This document shows, one piece after another, positions 1 to 10,400 of a stretch of DNA of 64,000 bases (positions are counted from its first letter, which is position 1; every line of letters begins with the position of its first letter). The DNA lies in contig OZ038487.1 of assembly GCA_964036315.1 (NCBI GenBank), forward strand, positions 53,325,282 through 53,389,281. Direction: 5' to 3'. Position numbers and translations under genes: made by a program. Below the pieces are notes generated by a model. That model was not told where the DNA came from. It made no database searches and was given only the letters and a program-made list of their open reading frames with translations. The stretch is from Acanthosepion esculentum (taxonomy: Eukaryota; Mollusca; Cephalopoda; Sepiida; Sepiidae).

Positions 1-90
1 TAAAGGATGTAACATATCACAAAATATAGTTTTTCTACATTTTAACACTTTCTCATTAATTTTCACAACATATATATACACACACACATA

Positions 91-660
91 GGGTTCTTGA
101 TAAGATCCATAGACGGATATGCACTGTAATTGGCCCTGATCTGTCATCTCGTCTGCAGTCACTCTCTCACAGACGCGACGTTGCCTCGCTCTGTCTTTTT
201 TATAAATACTTTCACGGTAATTGCTCCGAGGAGCTGCTTTTGCTGGTTCCTAGGCCTCATGAATTTAAACGTCCTATGAGGCTGGCATCCCGTTCCCACC
301 CCTTCACCATTGAAACTGTTAGATGTAAACGCCTCTTCTACTCCAATAGCTTCATGTCTCGCACATCTCGCCCGTGGAACTCCCTTCCTTATTCCTGTTT
401 CCCTGACAAATACAATCTCCAACTATTTAAGTGTAACATAAATCGACATCTCCAGATGCTTTGATCTATCCACATCCTTTCACCTTTCATTCCTATCTGC
501 TCTCGCTACAAATCTTCTGTAACCCCCTTGCCTTGATCGATCCACTATCTTTCTTCACATCCTCTCCTTTACCACTCCTATCTGCTCTTCCTCCAAACCT
601 TCTGTAACCCCTTGCGTGCTAGTGGCTTCCAGCCTTGCTTGGGGTGATAAGCTTAAAAAA
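91..660 (+). mobile_element. LINE-J (Jockey/CR1-like) 3' fragment
   Basis: This is the 3' end of a non-LTR retrotransposon ORF2 followed by its 3' UTR. An open stretch at 240-464 reads LASRSHPFT, then RTSRPWNSLPYSCFPDKYNL, a block repeated in about ten other fragments of this window. The part upstream of base 240 matches the same C-terminal region in other frames, so the gene is frameshifted. The UTR ends with a serine/leucine-like pyrimidine tract, a GCTTGGGG block and an A-run that passes into (TA)n at 662. Within the UTR, 469-531 and 557-616 are a diverged tandem duplication. No reverse transcriptase catalytic motif is present, so this is a 5'-truncated dead copy. Confidence 0.8.
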
Positions 661-681
661 AAATATATATATATATATATG

Positions 682-1275
682 GCTGATGCTAGAGCCCAGA
701 AGGGTAACACACTGATCTTTCTTGACCTCAAATTTTCCACTGACATGAAGTAGAATCACTTTATCAAATAAATAGCTGCATCTACTGAAAGGAAATTTGG
801 GTCAATGTGTTGTGCCAATTTTTCTTGTCAGAATCCATCTTGCAGATTTACAAATCTACCATTTATCTATGTATTGAATACTTTTGCCATATCTAGTGTT
901 CCTGCTATACATCTTGAGATTCTTGACAAAATCTAATGAATGAACTGTAATGTAATCAATCCTGACTCAGGGAACTGAAATTCATTCTCTTTCTCACCAA
1001 TGTGGCAAAGTCTTCTGTTTGTCTTTTCTACAAATATTTTCATGTAAACTGCTCTGATAGGCTTTTTTCCCTGGTGAGAAATGAATTGAAGTGTGCTACT
1101 AGAATGGCATCTAGGTCCCACACTTTTACTCCTGAAATAGCTAAATGTGATCAACCATCTTCTGTCTTCTTGAAACCTGTTCATCTTTTGTCTTTTCTTC
1201 AATTCTATTCCCAGTCTTCTCTTTCACTCTCTGTAACACCTTTGCACTAGTGGCTTTCCTGCCTTGCTTGGGATG
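682..1275 (+). mobile_element. LINE-J 3' fragment, second copy
   Basis: It starts immediately after the (TA)n at 662-681. The translation follows the region just upstream of the LINE-J C-terminus (compare the better copy on the minus strand at 50.5-51.2 kb): MADA, a TDMK remnant, AIHLEILDK, then NCSD and MASRSHTFTPEI near 1040-1135. Stops and frameshifts are frequent. The end has the family pyrimidine-rich UTR, the TTGCTTGGGATGA block and an A-rich tail near 1275-1300. It lies head-to-tail with the copy ending at 660, separated only by the microsatellite. Confidence 0.75.
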
Positions 1276-1574
1276 AAAGATTAAAAAACAAATTAAAAAA
1301 ATATATATATGTTCCTTACTGTTTAGCATGTGCCTATTGTTACACACAAATTGATACTGACCATTGTAAAATTTTAATAATTATAATCTACAGGAACAAA
1401 TGAAAATATATTTTCAATTGAGCACTGTTGAATAACAAGCTAATTCTAAAAACAATGGTCAACTTCGTAAATGCAAAGCTCTTCAGTAAAATGAATGGAG
1501 CCCTTTGGATGCTTGGTGTTTGTTTACGTTTGTAAAAACAATACACTAGATTTGGCTGATTCGTTCTGTCAAGT

Positions 1575-1690
1575 GAAGATGGCTCAGTGTTAGAAGCTCT
1601 GACTGACACCAAATCGGTTGGGTTTCGATCCGGGCTTGAGGCATTCGGTTGTCTAGTTGCACTGAGGAGCTGTGATGCAGTGAAACAGTA
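1575..1690 (+). mobile_element. tRNA-like SINE head
   Basis: A box A-like motif (TGGCTCAGTGTTAGAAGC, 1580-1597) is followed 23 bases later by a good box B (GGTTTCGATCCG, 1621-1632), which is the spacing of an internal RNA polymerase III promoter. The sequence does not fold as a complete tRNA cloverleaf with an acceptor stem, so it is read as the head of a SINE. The body after 1640 is not shared with the other SINEs here. It could be a decayed tRNA pseudogene. Confidence 0.5.
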
Positions 1691-1811
1691 CTGTCTGCAA
1701 ATGACATAATATTTATTGATAGTATAGATTTTAACTATGGTATTTTACATCGAGCACTGTTTTATTTCCACTAGCACACACTGGGTACTATTTTATATTT
1801 ATATATAACAT

Positions 1812-2011
1812 ATATACTCATGTATCATGCAACTTTTGAAGACCTAATTTAGAAGCTAATTTTAAGGGGGTTGCATCATGTATGAGATATAAAATTGGCA
1901 TATATAAAGCTGGCTCTGGCTATGGTGTTGACCAAAATATATCTCCATTTACTGTAGTCAAATTAGCTTCAAAATTAAGTCTTCAAAGGTTGCATTATAT
2001 GTGAGTATATA
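1812..2011. repeat. MITE-like inverted repeat
   Basis: About 50 bases at 1812-1865 (starting ATATACTCATGTAT) are the imperfect reverse complement of 1955-2011. The arms share a TTTTGAAG..CTAATTT core. A shorter inner palindrome lies near 1865-1890. The size of about 200 bp, non-coding content and terminal inverted arms fit a miniature DNA transposon. The superfamily is not certain because I cannot fix a target-site duplication. Confidence 0.5.
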
Positions 2012-2061
2012 CGGTACTTACCTTGATGTGTAGTCAGCAGCTCAACATCACATATATATAT

Positions 2062-2473
2062 GATGGACTCTCCCATAGAGTTTAACGTATGAGGGTCAGA
2101 CAGATCAGTTCCCAGAAACTGAAAGCCTGACACCCACACAGGATTTGATTATAGTGGTGAAGGCTTTGTGCAGGGCCATCCACACTTTTTGGAGGGACGA
2201 ATACAGGGACCTGGTGCAACGGATGCCACAAGGTCCCCAAACGACCCTCTGCAGGTTTTGAATTCAGAGTTGTCCTTCTCCTAGACCAGTTGCCGCCCAA
2301 GGCTATAGAACCCAGTCTGTCCTGCTATTTACCCATAGTTGGAGGGAGAAGAAGAGGATTCATGCCGTTCCCAAGGGTATTAGCACGTAAGTGAATATAA
2401 TGGATTCGACTGGAATTCGAACTCGACTCTCCGATTCCTCAATCCAAGCCGTTATCCATTACTCCACCATGCC
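2062..2473 (-). mobile_element. Ceph-type tRNA SINE, tail type a
   Basis: Read on the minus strand, this has a tRNA-like head with box A (GTGGAGTAATGGATAACGGC) and box B (GTTCGAATTCC). A central block follows, with ATTCACTTACGTGCTAATAC, a TTCTCCCTCC tract and AGCTATGGGTAAATAG (one T differs here). Then comes a long tail ending in a GAGAGTCCATCATATATA simple repeat. The same architecture recurs at 41581-42008 on the plus strand. The shared centre is what I take to be the Ceph domain of cephalopod SINEs. Both ends abut (TA)n. Confidence 0.75.
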
Positions 2474-2899
2474 TATATATATATATGTATATGTATATAC
2501 ACAGCTATACATATTTGAATACAAGAGCCTAAATTTTTCTTTACACCCATCCGACTTATTTTCGTAATAATCTATCTTACTACCAAGGATCAGACTTCTC
2601 AGTGTTCATCTTTTGCATAGTCTTACTCCTTCTCATCTCTTTATGTGCTTGTTTATGTCCTCTACTAATTCAATTATTCATATGAACATTGTTTGTGTTG
2701 GCCAGATTTGCAGTAGACCCAATCAGTGCCTTGTCATCCCTGTAAACACATGCAAACAATTTTGATTGGCTCAAAATCTGGTTCTTTTTCAAAACAAATT
2801 CTCAAGTCATACGAGACAAAGGAAAATGAGAAGAGTAAAAGGAAATGTTGAATATTAAACATAATAAATATCAAACACTGACTTAGATTCACTATCCAT

Positions 2900-2900
2900 C

Positions 2901-2945
<45 letters not shown>

Positions 2946-2952
2946 GTACTTG

Positions 2953-3012
<60 letters not shown>
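2900..3012. repeat. compound (CA)n/(TA)n microsatellites
   Basis: There are two blocks of (CA)n running into (TA)n (2901-2945 and 2953-3012), separated by a short unique linker. Apparent peptides in this stretch are repeat translations. The block directly abuts the PLE-E repeat that begins near 3022. Confidence 0.95.
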
Positions 3013-3021
<9 letters not shown>

Positions 3022-3022
<1 letters not shown>

Positions 3023-3440
3023 CAGAATAATTCTGATGATAATAAAATTTAGATAAAAAGAAGATAGTTGGTAAATGTGTCTTAGCCATTGCCAACATGT
3101 TTCGTCAATCTGATTTTATCAAGGCAAGTTTAAAAGCAAAATGTTTTTTAGTTATATTAAATTCAAATATAAAGGGAATGCTCCTGTGTAGGCCTCATTT
3201 TGGATGTTGGTAAATTTTTTTTTTCTTTACTAAGAATTTGTTTTAGTTTTCCATGTCAACATATTGTTAAATTTCTCAGAATCATTCTGATTAGAAGACA
3301 GTTTGGATAAAAAGAAGACAATTGGAAAATATATTTCTTAGTCATTGTCGACATGTTTTGTCAATCCAATTTTATCAAGGCAAGTTTAACAGCGAATTAT
3401 TTTTTAGTTACATTAAATTCAAATATAAAGGACTATATGG
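3022..3440 (-). mobile_element. PLE-E terminal repeats, direct pair
   Basis: Two copies of a sequence of about 150 bp (about 3022-3180 and 3278-3440) lie in the same orientation about 256 bases apart. Each contains, on the minus strand, CCTTGATAAAAT, a small stem and GACRAAACATG (3099-3123 and 3355-3379). This resembles a decayed hammerhead core of the kind found at other element ends here. A third related motif lies on the plus strand at 3472-3490: a perfect GATGC/GCATC stem followed by GAAAC. Direct terminal repeats are known for Penelope-like elements. No coding region is left between these two. Confidence 0.45.
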
Positions 3441-3539
3441 TTATAAACCATCTTTGTTCCTCATCTGTCAAGATGCATTCGCATCGAAACAAAACTGGAT
3501 CTTTGTCATGAGTATTTGTTTGTCCGTCTAACATCTTTA

Positions 3540-5299
3540 TAAATAAATAACTATAGCTCTACTCTTGGTATTGAGCCCTCTTTTAAATTAAGGCTATGAA
3601 CGTTTTAATTTATATTCTTTTTGTTCTCATTACATTTGAATATATATATATATATATCAGTGCATATTAAAATATTCAGATATATATTGTTGGATATTCA
3701 TTTCATTTTATGTATTTACAAAAGTTAATCATAAGTTTGCCATGTAGTTGTTAGCAGAATTTTGATAAGAAATTTTTACTCTTTTACAATTGTTTTTGTA
3801 TAGTATGTGTTCATGTATAATACATAGTTCTGACTTTAGGCTACAAAATTTCCAAATTGTTTTATATATTCACTATTCTGCCAGATTGTTATCCAGCTTT
3901 GCTTTACACTCACACACACGCATACATATAATATCCCTTTTTTAGGTATACATAAATTGTTTTAAAAGAACTTTTTAGTAAATATAACAATATTTTTACT
4001 ATATATTTTAATAATTAAAATATTAATGTGTAAATAAAACAAATTTTACTTAATATATGCTTATAAATAAAATTACATTTATATGTATATACATACATGT
4101 TATCCATTTACTATTAAATAGGCAAACTTACACATGGAATACACTCCTATGCCTACAGAAGATAAGGTAGGTACATACACAAATATGCACACAACACACA
4201 CACATGTAGACACTTTAAATGAACTTATTCACTCAAGTAATCAGTTATGTATGCATTATTCTTGTATGCAAAAATACTTCTTATGTATTTTTGCATACAC
4301 AGAATAAAATAATAAATGAAGAAAGCACATAGAGTAAAACCCAAGACAAAAAATGTAGTAAATAAAAATATGTTATGCATAAAAAGTAAAACAAAGAAAC
4401 AATTTGTAAACAAAAACTGACAACGAATCCGTAATGAGTGATTATATCTTTCCAAGTGAGGTGAGCGGAGAAAAATCAGAGACACCTTTTCAAAGAGAAC
4501 ATACCAAAAATTGGGAGATGAATGGTGGCAGCACTGAGTAGTGACTAGGGTCCATTATCTCACAGAAAGAACTGAAGAAATTTTCGTCCCATTATCAAAA
4601 GTAGGTGGCGAGAAGGAAGTTGGGGGTGATGAAGATGATGAAAAAGAAAGTGGGGAAAATGGAAAGAAAAATAAAAAGAATAAAAAGAGAAAAAAATGAA
4701 ATTGAAGCAAAAAGAGGAAAGACGTGCTGAGCAATGTACATTTGGATATGAGGCAAGACAATAATGCAGTGATTTAAGTATATCTTAGTGGACCAACCAA
4801 CTGATTTTTGTCATTAAAAGACATTGTCTTCAGTTTCTCTGATAACTGATGATCAAGTATAATTTATAAAGGAAACTGGACAAGTCCTCACCTCTCTTTA
4901 TAGGCCTGAAACAAATAAGTATATATCTATAAAGAAAATAAATAAATAAATACAGATGAGGAAAAAACAAAAAATATGAATGTTCCTGTCTGAAGTTTTT
5001 AGTTGTGATTCATCAGGAATAATGCATAAGAAGAGAAAAGATAATAAATTTCACAAAGCTAAATTTCTACTTATTTTTCTACCTAAATAAATATTAACGC
5101 CATCATTCTGAAACATGTCTTCTACAGCGTCCCCCAGTTCTATAATTTTGAATGGTGACTTTTGGAATTTTAAAACCTTAATTGTATGTTTTTCTAGTAG
5201 GCTACTTATACTTAACATCACAAAGATTAAGATTAATATGATTTTGACTATTATTCATATAACCATTGGTATTATTATGACTGATACAATTATTTTTTT
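3540..5299. other. A/T-rich stretch without recognised gene
   Basis: The stretch holds only low-complexity A/T sequence, a few short (CA)n and (TA)n runs (near 3640, 3910 and 4195) and a purine-rich tract at 4600-4700. The ORFs here are short and have no recognisable domain. One clean hairpin at 4264-4299 is listed separately. Confidence 0.6.
4264..4299. repeat. perfect 15-bp hairpin
   Basis: TGTATGCAAAAATAC (4264-4278) and its exact reverse complement (4285-4299) flank a 6-base loop. The arms contain ATGCAAA octamer-like sequence. There is no T-run after it that would suggest a Pol III terminator. Confidence 0.7.
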
Positions 5300-5645
5300 A
5301 TCAGTTTCACCCCATGAAAGGCAGTAAAGCCATTAAGACATAAGGGGTTATTGGGTGTGAGAGAATTAGAAAACAGAAGCATTATTGAGGAGCAGGAACA
5401 ACAGAAGAGTAATCAGTAAGAGAGTAGATAATGATTGCATTTCAATTTCTGAAGATCAAACTTGTCTCGGAAGCAAAAAGCTGGAAGAGAATTCCACAAG
5501 TGACAAGTGCAAGAAAATAAACTGTTAGCATAGAACTTTTGGTTACATCTGGACAATTCAACTGATAGGACATTGTTGCTAATTTGGTACTTTGCTTAAC
5601 TTCATAAAGTCTAGGTACCATAGCAAAAAAGCTCATTCAAAAATT
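5300..5645 (-). mobile_element. LINE-J 3' fragment
   Basis: The minus-strand reading at 5636-5442 gives a C-terminal LINE-J segment (MVPRLYEVKQSTKLATMSYQ, then LVTCGILFQLFASETS), followed by the family UTR with its GGGGTTATTGGGTGTGAGAG-complement and CATGAAAGGCAG block ending near 5300. The WNSLP motif is altered by a frameshift (LVTCGILFQL is the off-frame version). It is 5'-truncated and inactive. Confidence 0.7.
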
Positions 5646-5689
5646 ACTATGAAAGTATTTATATTATTATTATTATTATTGTGAAATAT

Positions 5690-5835
5690 AATGATTTGAT
5701 GTAATTTTCAGTTGAGAATATGAATACAATAGTGTTTTCTGAATTCTTCTAGTTGCTAAGGACATTTTGTTTGTTGTTAATAGTTATTTTGTTTTCAATA
5801 AATTCATTTCATTTTTGCTTTGAAAAATCTCCTGG
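5690..5835 (+). mobile_element. PLE-B 3' terminal fragment
   Basis: This matches 28785-28905 closely: GTAATTTTC..TTGAGAATATGAA, ACAATAG.GTTTTCT, GTTGCTAAGG.CATTTTGTTTG, TTCAATAAATTCATTTCATT. It breaks off where the 28.9-kb copy continues into the ribozyme-like core. It is therefore a fragment of the PLE-B 3' end without coding sequence. Confidence 0.65.
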
Positions 5836-5939
5836 TTCCATTATCCTTATAAATATTCATATTGTTCTGAAAGGTCTCTCATAAAGTTTTTGTAATTTAT
5901 ACTTTGCATTTTACAAAACTTTAAAATGTATAATTAATA

Positions 5940-6370
5940 ATTCAGCTTAAAAAGATTTACAAAAATTTTAAAATAATTTTGTGTGTATAAAAGAAAAGCA
6001 ATATAGCAAATTGGCATTTTTTATGAAATAAAATATGCTTTATGACGTCATAGAATTCTTTATATTTTACACTTTCTTTATACTTTATTATATCATAAAT
6101 TTCATTATACTTTTTAATACTTTATATTTATAATTTATTGCATCATATATTTCATTATACTTTATTATACTTTATATTTTTTTTATAATTTATGATAACA
6201 TAGATTTCTATATACTTTATTATTATAAATATTATACTTTATATTTTCTTTATACTTTATTACATAATAGATTTCTTTCTACTTTATTATCCTTTATACT
6301 TTCTTTATACTGTATTATACTTTATATTTCCTTTATACTTTATTACATCATAGATTTCTTGTTCCCAATT
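5940..6370. repeat. A/T-rich irregular tandem repeat
   Basis: Variants of TTTATACTTTATTATATCAT and ATTTCTTTATACTTTATTAC recur at irregular spacing of about 25-60 bases throughout. It ends sharply where SINE-3 begins near 6400. Confidence 0.7.
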
Positions 6371-6403
6371 TTATTTCATAATGTTTTTGTCATCACTATC
6401 ATG

Positions 6404-6840
6404 TGCTGGTGTTTGGCTGCTCATATCCAAGTATGCTAGCCAATCCCTGTTGCAGGCGCCTGCTCAGGCAAATTTGTGTTTTTGTTTAATACCCACAGAG
6501 CCCACCTGTGATTTATACTGCAACTATGCTGGACAGACTTTAGTTACAGTTTCTGGGAGAAAGTGCATTACCTGACATGGTCAACAGTCTGAATATGGCC
6601 AGTACACTCAAATCCTTGGTTATGATGACTTGTGACTTCATGCTAAAACAACCATCAACATCTACCCAGTTTCACTCACAAGGCTTGGGTTGACCTGTGG
6701 TATGGTTTTCATGCACTTTCCAAAGTTGCTGCTTGCTGGAACCACCTCCCAAGTCTGATAACATCAAGAAGTCACTTTCCTGATAAATCAACCATTATGA
6801 GATTCAAACCTGAGTCTCTAAGCCATGTGCCCATATCACT
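6404..6840 (-). mobile_element. SINE-3 (about 450 bp, tRNA-headed)
   Basis: This repeats with about 80 percent similarity by eye at 37612-38086. On the minus strand it begins with a tRNA-like head: box A at GGGCACATGGCTTAG and box B at GGTTTGAATCTCA, near 6840-6795. A long conserved body follows, with a GTCATCATAACC block, a CTGTTGACCATG block and a CTGAGCAGGCGCCTGC block. The shared boundaries of the two copies define the element. Similar peptide fragments in the two copies are incidental. Confidence 0.65.
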
Positions 6841-6975
6841 ATCATGTATTATAGACATGACATTGATATGTTATATGTGTTCTATGCCATTGAGATCTCT
6901 TGAGCTGACTTCCCATAAGATCAACAACAGTAACCAAAAATGACATCAGCCTTTTTTAGTCATGTACCCTTTACA

Positions 6976-7525
6976 GCAGGGCTTCCCAAACTTTTATGCT
7001 CCATGCCTCTAGGAAATGTTTGATCAATGTTTGCAACCTACCCCCACCCCCCAAAAAGTTGAAGATGTCTAATTTATAATTTTTTAACTAAATACATTAT
7101 TGTAGATAAGCAAATCAAATGCAACAAATAAACTTTTAACTACACACAAATACAACTATGAATTAGGCAATTAGGTTTTAATTGAAGAATATTGTAAACA
7201 GTAAAATGAATCACAAACACGAAGAAAGTATTCAATGACTTCTATGCTCCAACTTCTTGTCCCTGATTTCATCTAAACATGGAACTTTCTTGCTGCAATC
7301 TGCAGATCTGCCTGTGGATTTAGGCAATTCCTAGGTTTGTCTTAATTGACAAAAGAAAGTAGAATCCAGATCCTACCAATTAATTTGTTGAGAATGGAAT
7401 AAGGACATGAAGTGCTTTTCTACTAAATTTTGGAAACATACCTCATGCTGTGCACTAAAATTCCTCCAAAGTCTTGCTTTCAAATTGAATTTCAAGAGTT
7501 CAATTTGTCCACATATCAATAAGAT
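6976..7525 (-). pseudogene. hAT transposon 3' end (ZBED/Buster-like transposase C-terminus)
   Basis: In the minus-strand frames around 7430-7270 I read KALHVLIPFSTN, then GSGF..LLSIKTN and NPQADL. This is the hAT C-terminal dimerisation (hATC) pattern of LIPFATTYLCESGFS..LLSIKTK type seen in Buster/ZBED5-like transposases. Stops interrupt it. The sequence ends on the 3' side at 6976 with CAGGGCTTCCCAAACTTTT, which looks like a hAT terminal inverted repeat. The partner TIR and N-terminal parts are missing, and at about 7525 it is joined to a mariner fragment. Confidence 0.6.
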
Positions 7526-7527
7526 AT

Positions 7528-8128
7528 TATTGGCAGCTCACTGAGTGGTAAGCTGAACCACACATGTAATAATCAAGGGGGTTTCAGTCAGGGGAGTTAG
7601 GTGGCCACATGTAAGGGGTGATGTGGTCGTAAAAATTGTCTGACAGCCATGACTGGGTTCTCCTATTTGTGTGGCATGGTGCAGAGTCCTGGTCCCAGAC
7701 GTAGTGTCTTCCAGCAGCCACCCTCTCTACTCAGGGAAGCACTGCCTCCTCAAGGCACTTGATGTAGGTCTCTGTGTTGAGTCTGAGGCCCTCACCAACA
7801 AATTCAGGAATTCTTTTCTTATCAGAATGATCAGAGTGAGTTTTCTGAGTTGCCGTACCTTTGCAATCACCATTAGACTCATCCAACTCTTTCCAAATTC
7901 TCTGTACTGTCCTCAGATTGACATCCAAACACTCTGAAATGTTCATATTTAAACTTCCGGTGTGAATGCTGTTTCCAAGTTTCTGGCATAGTGAATTACA
8001 TCATGGTGCTCTTTTTCTTATAGGCAGTGCCCAACTGACCCTACTATACAGTGCAGTTAATAAAATTATAAACAAACAACATGCATGCATGAAATTAAAA
8101 ATATCAAATTTACCCATCGCACCCTGTA
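7528..8128 (-). mobile_element. mariner-like element, internally deleted and truncated
   Basis: The minus strand encodes 71 residues (7946-7734): an N-terminal helix-turn-helix segment (ISECLDVNLRTVQRIWKELD), then KKRIPEFVGEGLRLNTETYI. The middle of the transposase, including the first catalytic aspartate, is absent. Further on (7660-7560) frames read DHITP.MWPPNSPD and NPLDYY, the region of the last catalytic residue. The TIR at 8113-8126 (CCCATCGCACCCTG on the plus strand) is followed by TA. The other TIR is lost. The deletion junction is the same as in the copy at 30772-31643. Confidence 0.75.
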
Positions 8129-8419
8129 TATATTCATATTCAATATTTTATACCCATTTAAAATGCCTTCTATTGCAGTGAAAGATATTTAATACAGTTC
8201 TTTTTCTTATATTATTTACATTATTTGGACTATTGTCCTCATCTTTGTTGCCATATTTATTACAAAGTTTCATCCGTTGTACGCTCCAGTCTTCTTCAGG
8301 TGGTTGGAATATCGAACTGAACCCTTTATTTCGCTCACTGCAGATTGAAAATATAATGGATCTGTGGTCCATATAACATCAGGACAACATTCAAAAGCTT
8401 GACAACACTTCGCAGATAT

Positions 8420-8793
8420 CTCTCCCGAGTAAGACCCCCTATAGAGGAGAACATGACTAAAGACTGTGTGTACGCTATCCCGTGCAGCTGTGGAAAGAAA
8501 TATAAAGGAGAGACAGGCCGCCCCCTTAAGGTGAGGCTTCAAGAACACCACAAATCTGTAACATGAGGGGAAGTGGAAAAATCAGGCGTGGCTGACCACA
8601 TATGGAGAGAGAAGGGAGATCACTGCCCTCTGTGGGATCAGGTTGAGATCATGGACAAGGAACACCATTAGAAAATTTGTAAACTTAAGGAATCAGCACA
8701 TATGCTAGGCCACAAAAATCTCCTGAGCCGACCAAGCATAGAAATGAATACAATATGGGAACCAGTAATAAGGAGTGCCAGAGAAAAGCGATA
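8420..8793 (+). pseudogene. GIY-YIG endonuclease domain of a Penelope-like element
   Basis: The frame reads MTKDCVYAIPCSCGKKYKGE, then TGRPLKVRLQEHHKSVT, a stop, DHIWREKGDHCPLWDQVEI, another stop, then a C-terminal stretch ending SAREKR and a stop at 8791-8793. The VYAIPC..CGKKYKGETGR pattern is the GIY-YIG nuclease signature as found at the C-terminus of Penelope-like reverse transcriptases, with Y as the tyrosine of the YIG half (here YKG). In-frame stops inactivate it. The reverse transcriptase part is missing, so this is a 5'-truncated copy. Confidence 0.75.
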
Positions 8794-8929
8794 ATTACAA
8801 CAAAGTTGCAATATGAGCTCTGAAATTGCAATGATAACAGAAAACATTGCAGTATGAGGACTGGTAAAAATAGTTGCTGAAGACATTAGGTTTATAATAC
8901 CCAGAAATTCATACACAGATATCCTCAAG

Positions 8930-9010
8930 AACACATGGCACAGTGGATAAAGGCGTTGGTTAGATCCAGTGACAGGACCAAAAGAGTGTGAGTTCAATAC
9001 CTGAGTTAAG
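8930..9010 (+). other. tRNA-like Pol III head inside PLE-A
   Basis: Box A (TGGCACAGTGGATAAAGGC, 8936-8954) and box B (GAGTTCAATACC, 8990-9001) are 35 bases apart. The same head with the same downstream sequence occurs in the 402-bp derivative at 36289-36690. It lies between the GIY-YIG remnant and the 3' arm, so it is either a SINE fused to a PLE end or part of the PLE 3' UTR. Confidence 0.55.
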
Positions 9011-9266
9011 TCAGTGGAGAACTTTCAGAGGGAAAAATTAACAGGAGATAACTGATAACTGACATCCACATGGAACTAGAACAGTCTACCCCAGTGAGTG
9101 AAATAAAGGGTTCAGTTCAACATTCCAACCACCTGAAGAAGGCCGGAGCATACAATGGCCGAAACGTTGTAATAAATATGGCAACAAAGATCAGGACAAT
9201 AGTCTGAATAATGTAAATAATGTACATAATACCTCAATCTCAGAAATATAGACAGTTCTTTTTCTT

Positions 9267-10160
9267 TTGTGTAACAATAGCCTCAAGTGTTTTGATTCTT
9301 TGTTTATAGTAAATGTTGTATAATATTTTAGTATTATCTACTAATATTTATCTCAGGTTAATACTTGTTTTTTTTTTAATGTGATGATCAATAGATGCAT
9401 GAATCGCACTAAGTTGACAAGTTAACCAATGAGACAATGTGATGAATATGTGACCAATATAAAAAATTAATATTGTTTTTTGATTATTGGTTTGCAATCT
9501 GGCAATCAACATGAGAAGTTACAAAGTTTTATCCAAGGAAAAATTGTAAAAATGCATAAAAAATAAAAAAAATAAACAAACCTTGTCAGTTGAAATTAAC
9601 ATGTCTTGTTTTAAAATATATATGTGTGTTTTTTTCAAGATAAGGCAATGCTGGTTCAATTCCTGCTGAGAAGTACAATTTCTTTAGTAAGACCTTCTAT
9701 GTTTAGACTGGTGGAGATTAATTTCACTATTTGGAAAGATAGGTGTGTCAACTAAAACAAATTTATCCACTAATATAACATTTCTCGTAATATATATATT
9801 TGTATCCATGTTTGTGTGTGTTGGGTAATTGAATGGCAAAATGGGGAAATTCCTGTGTAACACATTTCATTCTTTAAAAGGATTTCTTCAGACTAAATAA
9901 TGTTTTTTACTGAAGGAATCAAAAATATACAGAGTGATGGAATGAAATACAAATGCCAGTTATAGTGAGACATCAAAAGAAATGCTGAAAATGTAAAAAT
10001 GCTTAACTTTACATTTAAATTTTAAATTTATGGCATTCAATGTGTCTAGATGTAAAATTTTGCTGATCTTATCTTCCTATCAAAATCAGTTTTTTGTTTT
10101 TATTGCATTTCTTTGTAAATATCCCACAATCTAATAGCAGTAGCCTTTTTTCTTTTCCTT
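9267..10160. other. unassigned A/T-rich stretch
   Basis: No coding domain, TIR or repeat partner was recognised. Short oligo-T and (TA)n runs occur near 9370 and 9785. Confidence 0.5.
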
Positions 10161-10164
10161 TTTA

Positions 10165-10400
10165 ATCATTTCACACAAGCAAGGCACTTAAGCCACTAAG
10201 ACACAAGTGATTACTGAGTGTTAGAGAATATGAGTAAAAACATACTATTAAGGAGAGAGAACAATAAAAGAACAAGAATTAAATTTTTGAAGATCAAAGT
10301 TGACTAGGAAACAAAAAGCCAGAAAAGAGTTCCACAAACAGGAAATCTGATAGAAGAAACTGTTAACAAAGAACTCAGAGATTTGTGCACTTCCTATATA
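10165..10400 (-). mobile_element. LINE-J 3' fragment
   Basis: This holds only the family UTR and extreme C-terminal region on the minus strand. It has the GCAAGGCACTTAAGCCACTA block with its neighbouring GAGTGTTAGAGAATATGAG, then GAAGATCAAAGTTGACTAGG and AGAGTTCCACAAACAG on the plus strand. No open frame remains. Confidence 0.65.

Larger units (their letters stand above)
8209..9251 (+). mobile_element. PLE-A Penelope-like element with inverted arms and TSD
   Basis: The ends are fixed by a duplicated ACAGTTCTTTTTCTT (8194-8208 and 9252-9266). The first part (8209-8345) is an inverted copy of the element's own 3' end (9103-9230). Between the arms lie a GIY-YIG coding remnant (8420-8793) and a tRNA-like segment (8930-9010). 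Both arms carry a hammerhead-like core: minus strand 8267-8299 and plus strand 9133-9165 (CTGAAGA, stem-loop, GAAAC). The right arm ends with CTCAGAAATATAGACAG, as in the other PLE-A copies. Variable TSDs and inverted terminal repeats are known traits of Penelope-like elements. The first four bases of the duplication may belong to the element. Confidence 0.75.

Noticed and set aside
1575..1690. Functional tRNA gene
   Set aside because: Box A and B are present but no acceptor stem or complete cloverleaf can be drawn, and there is no terminator right after box B.
2900..3012. CRISPR array or other prokaryotic repeat system
   Set aside because: The short tandem repeats here are microsatellites with no spacer pattern, and the window is clearly metazoan in content.
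8668..8997. 109-codon minus-strand open frame
   Set aside because: It overlaps the GIY-YIG remnant and the tRNA-like head on the opposite strand, which explain the sequence better.
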